Of a stretch of 64,000 bases of DNA, positions 31,998 through 46,900 are shown one piece after another. Made by a program: the position numbers and the translations under genes. Positions within the stretch are counted from its first letter, which is position 1, and the number at the start of each line of letters is the position of its first letter. Below the pieces are notes generated by a model that was not told the origin of the DNA, searched no databases, and saw nothing but the letters and a program-made list of their open reading frames with translations. Source of the stretch: Macrostomum hystrix (taxonomy: Eukaryota; Platyhelminthes; Macrostomidae); assembly GCA_950097015.1 (NCBI GenBank), contig CATNEN010000038.1, forward strand, positions 12,518,001 through 12,582,000, given 5' to 3'.

Positions 31998-34900
31998 CTG
32001 TTTTGGTAACGTTTTTTGTTTTACTTTCAGCGTTACGTAAAATGATCATGTAACAGCTTTTTATCAGTAGAGAGGTAGCAATGATAATAATAATTGCAGG
32101 AGCGCTGCGGGCTTTAGCACATAATTTTTTATGTGGACCCGCAGCCAGCGAGGTAGTGATTCTGCCCATTTCGATGACTCCTGAGCAAATACGCACACAG
32201 ATACTATAAGCAGGCATACGCTCACACAGGTGTGTACATCTGCCCTTGCTGAATCGTGCCTTGCTGAATGGCCATCAAGGGCGTAAATTGCACGAAAAGC
32301 TCTCAAGTATTCGCTCCGCGGCTGCACACCAAGAATGTGGCCACGCCGCGGAATCGAGCTCAGGTGCGAGAGACACACGTTAGACCGCAATGCCTCTCAT
32401 CCCTGCAGTATCTCTGCGTCACAAAACACTGAAATATACGCTCGTAGGTTTTTTGGTTCATTAAGAATGCAAGTGTGCTGCCAATGTTTCTGCGAATCTG
32501 TTTGCCATTCACCTAAAATATCATCATCGCTACTGTAAGTAGCTCGTAGTAGAAGCTCGGGTGATTTTACTCTTTCAGTGTTCTTTATTTATTTGGAAAT
32601 TTAAAAGAGTTTCATTGAGTCTAGCCATGCACAAATAGCTGAAATATACTGAAAAAAATTGCACTTGGCGTCTCACCACCGCAGCCTCTTCCCCATTGGC
32701 TAAAGTTGCTCCACTGGGCGTCAAACTGACAGACTGAACGAAACTCCAAAACCGAAGGTGAGTCCACAAACTCCTGCGAGGCGGCGTCCCGACAGCGAAC
32801 GGTGATGGTCTGGTTCATCTGGCTGGAGTTGCCAGTCACAGATATGTTGGCGATAACGGACAGCTCTTGGATGCTGTGGACGCATTCACCAGCTGGATTT
32901 GGGTTGTATTGATAGTTTACTTTGAAAAGTACATTTACGAATTTAATAAGGGCTAAAATGCGGAAAGCTATCTCACTCTGCATAGGGAATACATCAGTCC
33001 AGTAGGGCTGGCCGCTTTTGTTATTGAGCAGGCAGGTGCTGAACCACCAGCTGGCGTTGATGACGGTGAAGAAGGAGCCACCGAGGGCATCGTAAAATAC
33101 GCTGTCAAAGAGTCGCAGCTGCGGATCTGTCGGCTGGTTTTTGAAACTGCGGCTGATTTGAGCGAATGGTGGGGACGGTGGCAGCGGGCAGGCCAGTCCT
33201 AGGGACATTGTAAAGTCAATTACTGCTTGTCAAGCTCGTATTAGAAATCTTAACCACGTGAGCTTCATTGTAATCAGCGTTTTTAATTGTAAATTTCTTT
33301 ATTGCAGCCTTATTTGACGATAGAAATAGGTACAAAAATTACACCTTACACCGTCTAGTTCTATACAGTCAGTGGCACAGCCACCTCTATTGTGTGGTGT
33401 ATCCCAGGCTGTGTACAACTATTCAGTCCATGGACTGGAATCTGCATCTGCATCTGCATCTGTGAGATGCTGACTCCTAAGTAGTTAAGCTACCAGACGG
33501 TGTTATTGCTAAAACTAAGGTAAACAATTAAACTCAGAGAGAGCCCAAATATTTCGATCGCTTACTTTTGCATAGCGAGAAGCTGGACCAGCTTCTGTTC
33601 GTCTGGCAGTGAATATTTGTCGGTGACCCAATCGGAATGCTGTGCGTATTTGGGCACACAAGCTGAACTTCAGTGAACACCGGAGCCGAGCTAATGGGAC
33701 TGGTGAATGGCAGAACTGTAGAGCTTACAGTCAAATTGTAGAGCGAATCCAGGCTGTTGTTATGCATTTGCACGGTGTACACCTCGTTCGGCGTTGAGTC
33801 CGTCAGGACTGGACAGTATTTCACTGAGATTGTGGGAAGAGTTGGCAAATATTATGTTTTTGTGAATCAACAGACGTTTGTCTAAACAGACACACTAGGC
33901 TAAGGCAGAAACGAAAAAATAAAGTAATCGTGGGGTAGACGTCAAGAGTAACAATGACTACGAAGGAATTATCTAAAATGCGGTATTGCACAAACATTGT
34001 TGTGTAATAAGTTCTGGAGTTTTTCAACGACAGATGCCGATTATCAAGGTCAGATTAAGCGATTATCAAGGTCATATTAAGCGATTATCAAGGTCAGATT
34101 AAGCGATTATAAAGGTCAGATCAAGCGATTATCAAGGGGTGGGTCCAACTCTTAAGGTCAGGTTTGTGATTCTCAAGGTTAGTTTTGTGATTCTCAAGGT
34201 CAGTTCACGATTGTCAAGATTGTGCACCTGTAAACCTGTAAATATGAACACTATTACAGTTTTACACTGTCACTAATTTTAGCTATTGCTCATGACATTT
34301 GGTCGCAAGTTTCCTATCAATAATGTTATCTTTGTCATCGATGTTTCAAACAGCGGCTCGGTTTCTGGTTTCAACTGTTCTATAATTCCTGGGGAAGAGT
34401 ATCTTAAGAGTGGTTCCGCAACAACCATGACTCACTTTGACAGCCGGAAATCCATTTCCACTCATGCGACCAGGAGCCATTTGACAAACACTCGATAGTT
34501 AACTCGCTGACACCAGGTGAGGCACTAAGCTCCTGCTGCGATGCGTTCGAGCACCTCAGCACAGCGGTGTCCAACATGGAGCTCCCGGTTGAGGAGGCCA
34601 CTTGCATCAGCGGAAGTGTGGCGATTTCGCTCAGGCTTTTGTTGCATTTGATCTCTGTAGTAAAAAGAAAACTATGCTATTTTAGAAAAAGTCCTTTACG
34701 CACGAGACACAATAAAGTGAGCAACGTACTGTTTAGTGGTGAGATTTCCGACCAGAATAATAAGTTGATGGTACTGTTTAGTGCGCATTGCGTCACCCAA
34801 ATTGTATCGCCAGTTTCATTGAAGTAGAAGCCACTCTCCGCTTTCAGTTGAACGAAATCATACAATCTCCATGACTCGCTGGGATCATTGAAGAATTGTG

Positions 34901-37900
34901 AATCGATGCTAGTGTTAGCAGGCACAGGCGGCAGAGGACATCGCATGCCTGTGTGGACAAATTTTTACACAACGCAGTATGGAAAACTGTATTATATGGG
35001 GGTCTGTGGCCATTAACTGTAGATCTACCAAGGGGATTTCCCCTGACAAATATTTTTCCTGCACCCGAACGGAGCAACGCAAACACAGGGCCAACTTTTT
35101 GTTGCGCATCTTCTGAAACAAGAATCAAGTCGCCAGCCTTTCAGACCGTCGAGATCGGTTCTGGCCGACGGTCTGATTGTTCCCATAATTTATCAGCACG
35201 TCACCCGAATGTGCCTGCATGGAGATCCACTTGTTGGTAGAGGAAATCTCCCTTGGTATAAAAATGGGAGGCAAAATGGCTTAGTAGTGCTACTGTTAAA
35301 AAAACCGAACACACGCCACTTACGCTCGCAAGGCTGATATCTACTCCAAGTCTTGTTCGTCTGACAAACCGTTTCATTAGGACTCAACGCTGGTAGCTGA
35401 TATCCTGGTGGACACAGTAGTGGCAGCGCTGTGAAGGCTACCGACGAACTTAGTGGAAAAGGATCCGGCTTCAGCAGCTGCGCTTCGATTGTGATATTTT
35501 TGAAAGTCCTGCTTAACTGGTCAAAAACTTGCGTGATGTAACGCGCATTCGGTACTTGAAGTGGCTGGCATTGACGGTCTAAACAAAAAATAGTTATTTA
35601 CGCATGGCAAATGTTCAAAATATTTTTTATCAAAGCATATTGAAAGGACTGTACCTTGGCATCCACCAGCCCACACATTTTCATTGGTCCATTGCCGATT
35701 CTGACCGCATTTCGCAACAGCATAGTCAGCAACTGGCGATAGCACAAACTCCTGAGTGCTGGCATTGCTGCAGCTGATATTAAACCAATCTAAATACTTG
35801 TCGCTTGGTGGAGAACTGCTAAAGTTGATTCGCACTTTAGGGAGGGACATCAAGTCACTGTAGGTCAAGTTGCAGGAAAATCCTTAAAAGAATAAGCGAA
35901 TGGAGCAGCGAACTATATATTCTGTCTGCAACTCGAAAAATGGCTCTAAAGTCCTCAAAGAGAAGCTGCAGAAACGCGGGAAGTTGACTTACGATCTAGC
36001 CTAGAAATCCGAGTCCAATAGGTGGCGTTCTCGGTGATGTTGAAAGCACAGGAGATCATCCAGGACGTATCCTTGCTGTCATTAAAGTAGAAGCCGCTCT
36101 CAGTCTTAAGATACACCACATCGTAAAGCCTACGAGGTTTACTCGCGTCGTTGTAGATCTCGCGATCGATGCTGACATTGTCAGGCAGTTGCAAGTCCAA
36201 ACACGACAGGCCTGTAAGTCAAAGATATCATCAAGACTGCACAGACGAAGCTGCTGAATTTGAGCATAAGAACCACGTCTCTTACGTTTGCAATTATCGA
36301 TCGTGCTCCAGGTTTTGTTTGTCAAGCAGACGGTTTCATTTGGACTCATAAGAGGCAGGCGGTATCCAGGAGGGCAGAACAGCTGCAGCTTAGTCTGGGC
36401 TACGGACGGACCCAATGGCACTGGGTTGAGCAGTATCGAAGGCTCTGTAATGCTGACGTTACTAATAGCCCAGCTGGCTGTGCTGTACTGCTGAGTGAAG
36501 TAAGATACATTTTGCAACTGAGGAGGTTGACACTGACGTTCTGAAAGCAATTGATGATTTCCATGGTAAATACTATTATCTATCAGACATTGTCTTTAGA
36601 GACTGAGCTACGGTAACAGTTTCAAACATTTTATTTACCATGACAGCCATTGCCCCACACATTTTGGTTGGTCCAGACGCGATCCAAGGCACAGAATGAG
36701 GTGGACTCAATGACGTCAGGTGCCAAAACGAACTCCTGCGTGCTGGAGTCATTGCAGCTAATGTTGAATCGGTCTATAAACCTGTCGCCCGGTGAGGCAC
36801 TACCAAACGTAATTCGTACTTTTGGCAAGGCATTAAGCTCGTTGAAGCTCACATTGCATGGAGCTCCTGAAAGTAATTTTGTGGTTTAAAACTGTACCTA
36901 CGACTGTCAAAAAAACGTTTTGGCTAAGAAATTATGAATTAAAGTTTATGTTATTTCTTGTCAAAATTTCTTACGCTCCAGAGAAGGAATTGTTGTCCAG
37001 GTGGTTGCACTGTTACTGACATTTACAGTGCAGCTAACAAGCCAGAATTGATCCCAACTGTCGTTGAAAACGTATCCAATATCAGCTCTTAGGTACACGG
37101 AATCGTACAGGCGTCTTGGTGCATCGGCGTTGTTGGCAAAGTCTTTTTCAATTGTAACGTTAGCAGGCAATTGCAGTGGGGGACACTTAGCACCTAAAAT
37201 TACCATTAAAAATTTTTCGATTTGAATTCGCTCCTAAGGTTAAATGTTGAGCATATCGGTAATTATCTTACGCTCGCAGTGTTGAAAGTTGCTCCATGTC
37301 TTATTCGGAAGGCAGACTGTCTCATTGGGACTTAACGCTGGCAATACGTATCCAGGTGGACACTTTAGTGGTACTTTTGTAAATGCACTAAATTGTGTGC
37401 CTGAAATATGATCCAGGTTCAGCAGGCCGACAGACACAGTCTGGTTCCGGATGGCTTGGCTCGTGTAGTTATACGATTGCGTGACGTACGTTCCGTTTGG
37501 AACTGCCAGGGGCTGGCACATGCGGTCTGCAGAGAACAGTATTAAAAAGACAAAAACAAACTTTTTTAACTAAATAGTAAGCTTGCAAGCATAATTTCAC
37601 TTCAACATTCACGTTTCCACTACGTTTCCACTACGTTTCCACTACGTTTCCACTACGTTTCCACTACGTTTCCACTACGTTTCCACTACGTTTCCACTAC
37701 GTTTCCACTACGTTTCCACTACGTTTCCACTACGTTTCCACTACGTTTCCACTACGTTTCCACTACGTTTCCACTACGTTTCCACTACGTTTCCACTACG
37801 TTTCCACTACGTTTCCACTACGTTTCCACTACGTTTCCACTACGTTTCCACTACGTTTCCACTACGTTTCCACTACGTTTCCACTACGTTTCCACTACGT

Positions 37901-40900
37901 TTCCACTACGTTTCCACTACGTTTCCACTACGTTTCCACTACGTTTCCACTACGTTTCCTCCCGCACAAGTCTTACTCTGCGCTGATTGGCTCGCGCGCT
38001 AAAGAGCTCATAGTCCCCGCCTTCCAGCCCAATAAGTGTACATTTAAGGTCACTGAAATAACCCAGAAAATAATTTTGTGCAGTGTGAGCAAGAAAACAC
38101 GTTCCAAAATCATACCCTGACAGCCGGCGCCCCAAACATTGTGATTACTCCAGGCGCGGTCCGAATTGCAGATGGATGTTGTCTCCGTAACATTTGGAGC
38201 CAAGACGAACTCCTGTGTAACCGAGTCATTGCAGGCTATGCTGAACTGATCCGTGTATCTATCGCCGGGCAGGTCATACGCAAACGAGATGCGCACTTTA
38301 GGCAGATCCATCAGCTCGGTGTAGGTTACGTTGCAACGAATTCCTGCCATCGAGATGAGTTCCATGAAATAAAAATTCTAAAAAAGTTTAGAAACGAGCA
38401 AGAAGAAACAAGATACTCACGATCTAAAGAAGAGACCACAGTCCACCTTGTCGAGTTGTCAGTGCTGTCCACTGAGCACACAATCGACCAATCAGAATTG
38501 CCGCTTATATTAAAGTAGAATCCATTCTCAGCTCTCATATTAATGAAGTCGAACAGTCTGTGGGGCTGGCTTGGGTCATTGTTAAATTCGTTCACAATGG
38601 TGACGTTGGCGGGTACTGGTGGCTGAGGACACAAGTTGCCTGAAAATCATCGCATGCATGCCGAAATTATGAGCTTTTAAAATTTAAAACTTCTAAATAA
38701 TGGCACAGTAAAACTCAGTTGGGTAAAATGTACAGCCAGTGGGACAGCAATAGCTATATGCAGCGAATTGTTCAGTTGTTTAATCCTATCTACTTAGGGA
38801 CATCACACCAGGCAACTTAAATTTATACCCCTGCAAATGCTTGTACCCACTTTTCAGCTGGTTTGACTGAAACCATTTCGAATATTATGTCCCGCTCGAG
38901 AAGTGCGAAAAGCAGTTTTTTGGACTAAGGTTCGAAATTTTTATTAATATTGCCATGCTTATTGATCAGAAATATCTTAAAACAGAAAGACAATCCGGAT
39001 CGCAATTACGTTCGCAAAGCTGAGCGCTGCTCCAGGAGATGTTTTTGAGGCAGATAGTTTCAGTTGGACTGGGTGTGGGTAAATGGTGTCCGATAGGGCA
39101 CAGCAGCTGCAGTGTTGTTTGTACTGGCCATCTTCTATATGGGATATTGTCCACACTAAGCCGGTTCACTGTGATGCTGTGATTTACAAACGCTTTGATT
39201 GTGCTGTTAAATTCCTGAGTGACGTAGATTTCACTGGGAACTTGAAAAGGCTCGCAAGTGTGACCTGTAATGATTTCACTCAATCATGATCAAATCATTT
39301 GAATAAAGTATTTATGATTTTATCATAAGCTGAAATCATACCTTGACATCCGTTAGCCCAAACGCTCATGTTTGTCCAAACACCATCAGCTGCACAAACA
39401 GAGAAAACTTCTGTTGATGCAGGTGACTGCACAAACCCCTCAGAAACTGAATTATTGCAGGCGATGATAAACCAATCGGTGTAACGGTTGCCAGGGGGAG
39501 AGCTGCTCGTAGTTATCTTGACATTCGGCAAGGACATTATGTCACCCATGGATACATTGCACGCGATTCCTGAGTATATTTTATTTAGAGGGAAAAGCTC
39601 AAGCAAAAAATAATCCATCGGTAAACAATGACTTTAGTCCGAATGTTCAACTTACGTTCCAGATGAGAAATAGGTGTCCAGAAGGTAGTGTTATCGGTGC
39701 TGTTCAGGGCACAAGACGTGGTCCAGAAAGAGTCACTACTATCATTAAATAAGAAGCCATTTTCAGATCTCAATCGCACTGCATCATAGAGCCTTCGGGG
39801 TTGACTCGGGTTGTTATAAAATTCCACCTCAATGCTTGTGTTCGCCGGTAGCTGAAGGGTTGGACACTGAAAACCTGAAAGTTGTTAACATTTTGGCCTT
39901 TCAATGTCTATCGTAATTGACAGGAGCGCTTGCTTGGTGATGCAATCAATCGTATATTTGAACTTACGCTCGCAGAATTGGAAGCTAGACCAGGTCTTGT
40001 TTACAAGGCACATTGTTTCATTCGGACTCAATGCAGGTAGATGGTGTCCGATGGGGCACTCGAGTTTCACAATTGTTTGAGAAATCGATGGGCTGTTTGG
40101 AATATGATCAAGAAGAAGCAAGGCTACTGTTGAACTACCGTTTCTATATTGCTTGCTAGTTGCATTCCACTCAATCACAAAGTAGGTGGCGTTTTGGACG
40201 TGTAACGGGTGACACAGTCGATCTAAAAATAAAATTGATAAGGTGGTTTTAGAGGCATAATAATATTAGAATGTTTTACAGGGTAGCTCTGGGCAATGTT
40301 ACATCATTTAGTGATAGTCGACCCGCAGCCAGCGAGGAGGCAATTCTGCCGATTCCGCTGACTCCTGAGAACACATACACACAGAATTACGGTACTCAGG
40401 CCCGCACACTCAAACAAGGGTGTTAATCTGCCCAGATACGAGCTAAATGTGGCCTTCACTCGGAATCGAGCTCAGGAACTTTGGTGCGAAAGGCAAACAT
40501 GTGAGACCGCTCCACCACTCACCCACTCGTTGGGAAACTAACAAGGTATTTTAAATCATTCTAAAACATGCAAATGTCTTCTCAGAACAGTTGTACTCGT
40601 TATATTATGCAATGTACATATAGTAAATATTTTAAACTTTGAAGCAGCTCACCTCGGCAACCACCGCTCCAAACATTTTGATTAGTCCAGGACCCATCGG
40701 CAGTACAGGTGGAAACAATCTCAATAACTCCTGGCCATTCAACAAACTCTTCAACAGTGGAATTCGTGCAGGATATTTTAAACCAATCTGTATATCTGTT
40801 GGTCATTGATGAGCTGCCAAACGATACTAGAACTTTAGGCAGCGACATGAGAGTAGAATAGGTCACATTGCATTCAGTACCTGTAGGTGCGGCTACTTTG

Positions 40901-43900
40901 CGATTTAAAAACATCTCGAATGAATATTTAACACAGAAATCTATAGAAAATTTAATTTAGATAGGGACTCACGCTGCACTGGCGGAATGGAGCTCCAGTG
41001 CACTGTGCCGTTAGCCACGTTCAAAGCACATGTTGTCACCCAGTAAGTGTCAGCGCTGTCATTAAAGTAGAATCCATGCTCAGCCCTCAGGCGCACCGTA
41101 TCGTAAAGTCGCCGAGGCTGGCTAACATTATTGTGGAATTCGGCACCAATGCTGGCATTCGCTGGCAGCTCCAAAGCAGGGCATTCTAGACCTGAAAGTG
41201 GACATTTTTAGTGACATGTAGCTTTTTCGGTCTACTGCATAAAATAAGTATAGAAAATAAGTGAAACTCACGTTCGCAGAGTTGAAAGCTGGTCCAATTC
41301 TTGTTGCTCTGGCATACAGTGCTGCTTGGACTCGCTGAATGCAGTCGGTGTCCAAGCGGACACTGCAGACTCAGAGTGGTGAAAGTTACCGATGGACCTG
41401 TTGGAATTGGGTCCAGGATGAGTAGACTCGTAGATATGCTCTGATTGTGGAATGTTCTACTTGAGAAGTTGTACACTGCTGTGATGTACGAGGCGTTCGG
41501 GACTTGTATTGGCTGACAAAGCCGATCTAAAAAGTAAGAGTGAAAAACAGCTTTTTCTAAATCGGTGTACTTGAAGCAATAGAATGAGATATTTTTAAGC
41601 AAAGTACAAACTACTTTTTTCAAGAAAAGCATTTAATGACGGAATGAACTTTTGACAGCGGTGTCAGTTATAAAATTATATTTATAACCTGAAAGGATTA
41701 TGGTCGGCGGAAGTTAAGGCGGAAGGGCTTTTTGTTTAGGAGTTAGAATTGCTGCGAAAAAATCGTGTGCTGCGTTGCGCATATATTTAAAAAAATTCAA
41801 TCGGCACACAATATTTGTCTTATTTATTTTCAAATCGAAGAGTTCACACGCGACGAATGTAGCAAGCCTTACCTCGACAACCACTGATCCAAACGTGCGC
41901 GTCAGTCCAGAAACGTTCTGCAGTACACGTGGACACTGTCTCAATGACATCCGGGGCTCCGACAAACTCTTCAGTAGTGGAATTCACGCAGCTGATTTTG
42001 AACGAATCTGTGTATCTGTCTCTGGTCTCGGAGCTGTTGAATATGATATTAACCTTTGGCAGCGACATCAGCTCGCTGTAGGTTACATTGCACGGGACAC
42101 CTGCAGTTGGAATGCGTAAAATTATTTAGCATATCTGATTGCGTTGAGCTATGAGAATAACAGAAATTCAACAGTACAACTACGGGCTAGAGCCCAATGT
42201 ACATACGCTGCAGTGGAGAGATGGCAGTCCAATAGGTGGAGTTGTCCGTTCTGTTCAGGGCACAAGACGTCACCCAGAACGCTTCCCCACTGTCATTGAA
42301 GTAGAATCCGCTCTCAGCCTTCAGGTGAACTGCGTCGTACAGTCTGCGAGGCTCGCTCGGATTGTTGGTGATTTCCCTGTCAATGCTCATGTTTGCTGGC
42401 AGCTCCAGAAACGGGCACTGGAGACCTGGTGTTTAAATTCGCGTTGCTTTTACCAAACTTTTGTTGCTTTCTACTTTTCAATTCAAGAAAGGTTCAGTGC
42501 AAGGCAAGGAGCAATGCGAGAATGAAACTCACGTTCGCAGAGTTGAAAGCTGGTCCAAGTCTTATTGCTCTGGCATACAGTGCTGCTTGGACTCGCCGAA
42601 GGTAGTCGGTGTCCCTGAGGACACTGCAGACTCAGAGTGGTAAAAGTTACAGATGGACTTGTTGGGATTGGGTCCAGGATGAGTAGACTCGTGAATATGC
42701 TCTGATTTTCAAATGTTCTACTTGAGAAGTTGAACACTGCTGTGATGTACGAGGCGTTCAGGACTTGTATAGGCTGGCACAGTCGGTCTGTGCAATGTTC
42801 AAAGGTAAATTGTAGGCACTCTTTCTGGCAGGTAATTTTTTGGGAAGGTGCAAGAAACTGAAACTGAAACCGCAAGGATCTTTCAGCTAAAAGCTACACT
42901 GTGGTAACATTACACCTATATATATATATATGGCTGATGCTGCGTATAAACGTTAGCCTTCTGCAAAATTAGTTTTATGCATCCTTCTCTCCGGCTCTTT
43001 TGATGGTTGTCATATTCTACGAGGAAAACTGCCTTATATATGAAATCCCTGATTTATAGAATTTTTTCGCATATGAGAATCCATTGTATTGTAAACTATA
43101 TTGATCAAAACAACGTCATGTTTTCAATAGGTTAATGTGATCCAGCATACCTCGACAACCACTGATCCAAACGTGCGCGTCAGTCCAGAAACGTTCTGCA
43201 GTACACGTGGTCATTGTCTCAATGACATCCGGGGCTCCGACAAACTCTTCAGTAGTGGAATTGACGCAGCTGATTTTGAACGAATCTGTGTATCTGTCCC
43301 TGGTCTCGGAGCTGCTGAATATGATATTAACCTTTGGCAGCGACATCAGCTCGCTGTAGGTTACATTGCACGTGGCACCTTAAGTGAGAAAAATAAGAGC
43401 TTTGTTATATTATAAACATAGAATTAGCGGAAAAATAACCAGCAGCTGCCCTCAGTTAGCGTACGTTCGAATTGAGAGATGGCAGTCCAGTATGTGGAGT
43501 TGTCCGTTCTGTTCAGGGCACATGACGTCACCCAGATGGATTCCCCACTGCTATTGAAGTAGAATCCGCTCTCAGTTTTCACGTACACCACGTCGTAAAG
43601 TCTGCGAGGCTCGCTCGGATTGTTGGTGATTTCCCTATCAATGCTCATGTTCGCTGGCAGCTCCAAAGCCGGGCACTGGAGACCTGGTGTTTACATTTGT
43701 GTTGCTTTTACCAAACATTTGTTGATTTTGCCCTTTACTTTATTAAAGGTTCAGTGCGAGGACAAGAAGCAATGCGAGAATGAAACTCACGTTCGCAGAG
43801 TTGAAAGCTGGTCCAAGTCTTATTGCTCTGGCATACAGTGCTGCTTGGACTCGCTGAAGGCAGTCGGTGTCCCAGCGGACACTGCAGACTCAGAGTGGTG

Positions 43901-46900
43901 AAAGTTACCGATGGACTTGTTGGGATTGGGTCCAGGATGAGTAGACTCGTGGATATGCTCAAATTGGTGAAAGCCTTGCTGGAGAAGTTGAAAATCGCTG
44001 TTACGTAGGAGGCGTTTGGGACTTCTATCGGCAGGCACAGGCGGTCTAAAGTTTGATTATATAAGTGAGAATGAAAGCGCAGGTGCACATTGCACATTCT
44101 ACGTGACTAGAGAGCGAAAAATTGACAAAAACGAGAGGAAAAGGACCCGAAGCTAAATTATCGTGAGCAGTTGCAAGTTCGTGGAGCTTTTTTTGCCAGT
44201 ATTTGGCATGTGAGCATGTCATTTCGCAACACTAAAATCAAAGGCATAAATTTGAGCAAAAGTATCATTGCTCACCTCTGCAGCCGCCGTTCCAGATTCT
44301 CTGGTTCGTCCAGAATCCTTCAGCTGTACAGGTAGATACTGTCTCAGAGACTTCAGAGGATCCAAAAAACTCCTCAGTTGTAGAGTTAGTGCATCTGATT
44401 GTGAACGAATCGGTGTATCTATCATTTGTCATTGAACTGCTGAACGTGATTTTTACTTTAGGCAGGACCATCAGTTCGCTGTAAGTGACGTTGCACACGA
44501 TACCTGTTTGATATTTGATAAGAAAAATTTGAAATAAATTTGATAATAAATTTTAAGAAAATCATAAGACATTACGAGTAATTATTTTTTTAGCAAAATC
44601 TTTTTCATAATTGTTTCGCATACGTTGTAATGAAGAGATGGCAGTCCAGTATGGTGAGTTGTCAGTACTGTTGAGAACACAAGAGATAGACCATAAGGAG
44701 TCCCCGCTCTCATTGAAGTAGAAGCCACTCTCAGCTTTCAGATGGACCACGTCGTGCAGTCGGCGAGGCTCACTCGGGTTGTTGTGGAACTCCCCAACAA
44801 TGCTAGTGTTTTCTGGTAGTTCCAAAACAGGACACTGCAGACCTGTAGGTATACAGCATTTACATGCATTTACTTAAAGTTAATGTGAGGAGTCATTTTA
44901 AAAGCAGTGAGTAGGCCGCACTTACGTTTGCAGAACTGAAAGTAAGTCCAAGTCTTGTTTGTCTGACAAAGTGTTACACCTGGGCTTAGTGCGGGCAGCT
45001 GGTGTCCCGTTGGACACATGAGCTGGACTGCCGTGAAAGTTCGCGACAAACTAGTCGGAATATCAGTCGTAATGAGCAGACTTGAAATTGCAGAAATATT
45101 TTCGAACCTTCTGTTGTTTGGGTTCCAGACCAAGCTGAAGTAGGTGCTGTTCGGCACAATCAGGGGCTGACACAATCGGTCTAAAAGCAATTACGTTCAA
45201 TCATAAACGTTTTTAACTGGTAATTGAAAATTTAGGCACAGAAATTCTGATATCTGTGCCTTTAAACAATAATATTCGGCCGAAAAAATATTTACATGGA
45301 ATCTGCAACCTAGAGTTGAGACGTACTCTATCCTCTCTTAGCCTAAGAAACCATAAGATAGATTGCTTCAAATTGCAAACAGCCAGACCGAGAATTCCCT
45401 ATAAGAAACAGATTTTGCAGCCGGTGCCACATTGAACCAATAATACTAATCTATATATATAAAAGTGAAAACTCTGTCTGTCTGTCTGTCTGTGTGTGTG
45501 TGTGTGTGTGTGTGTGCAACCTTTTGTCTTTATAGACGCCGAAACCGCTCAACCAAATCGCACCAAACTTTGCACATACCTAAAACCACCTACGCTGAGT
45601 GCAATAGGCTACTCAAATTCCAGAAAAATCATTTCCTTCCTGCTCAAAAGTGCAAAAAACTGCTCAAAAATCGTCAAAAAATCACTCAATTCGACATATC
45701 GTCGCCCCACTTTGTCAGATTTTCTCCAAATTTGATCCACTTACACTTTACATGTTTTCCAACAATGCTGTCAATTTTGAACATCTCTACTCAATCCAGA
45801 GCAAAGCTGCATCATCTCAAAGTGAGTCACTTTTTGTTTTCCGAGGACAGCCACCCCAACTCCCCTCCGCCACTCTGCGGGCCAAATTTTAATACAGCCA
45901 CCCCCTCCCTTCCCCGGGCGCCGAAGCCCCAGACTGTACATTGCATTTCAAGCCGTGAATGTACACAGCCCAAACCCCTAGACTGTCTACTGGCCCCCAA
46001 GCAGCACTGAGACTGAGTGCGGTGAGTGCGGTGGCGTCCCAGTGCGCAGGGCTCTCCGGTCAATATTTCTCTCCAGCCAGCCTGGGATAGAAGAAAGAGA
46101 GAGGCTGGCGTACAGTGCTTTGCTAAAATACAAGACGGTTATCCGCTGTATCGACGGAGATCACGTGAGGATGGCGGCTTTACCACTCGCATTATTCTAT
46201 GCAGCCATGGGAATGAAGAGATCGATCTGGACAACAGATGGGTCGTTCCCTACTAGAGATGCCAAAAACCGGCCCTTTTTGAAAACCGGTTAACCGGTTT
46301 GAAAACCGCCTTTTATAAGAAAACCGGTTTTTAAAAACCGGTTTGTGTGCCAAGTTTTTAAAAAGCACTAAATACGCATAGAAGATAGATAGATACACAT
46401 AGATATTACTAATTTTAACAGAAAATAAACTTCGATTTCACTTATTTATTAATGACAAATAAAATTGTACAAAAATGGCTGCCAAAATTTGGGCGCAACA
46501 GAATTAGCGAATTCTAATTCGGTCTAAATAATGGTCCGTTAAAAAGCGTTAAAAAGTTAATAAGCGTTAATAAGCGTTAAGTTTTTTCTTGAAAGTTAAT
46601 GGACCTAAGTTAATTTTTTTCGGGTTAACTTTTTAACGAATTTTCGGTACCTTTTTTCAATTTAACAATTGGCTTGGTCCGTTAACATATTTATGAGACA
46701 TTTACAAATCTAGGAAGCTTTTTTTGCTTCCGGGTTAATTTTTTAGATAACGAGTCAATGACTATGAGCCTTTTCACGAGAAAGTTCACGATAAGTTCCA
46801 GAAGCAGAGTTATTCCAATTCAGGAATCAGAACCAGTATGAAAGGGCAAATGGAAAATACGCCAGCCTCTCCTTCGCCGCCTCATACGCCGCTGCCGAGT

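Noticed and set aside
37611-37960. Regular short repeats that might suggest a CRISPR array
   Set aside because: Units are contiguous 11-mers with no unique spacers, in an intron of an animal gene.
38078-38518. 146-codon plus-strand open frame opposite R triplet 7
   Set aside because: It is antisense to two sushi exons whose frame, splice sites and cysteines are clear.
45465-46010. 181-codon open frame at the start of the Helitron (and its copy at 50238)
   Set aside because: Mostly translation of simple repeats and the non-coding 5' end; no known domain, and the same sequence occurs in both members.
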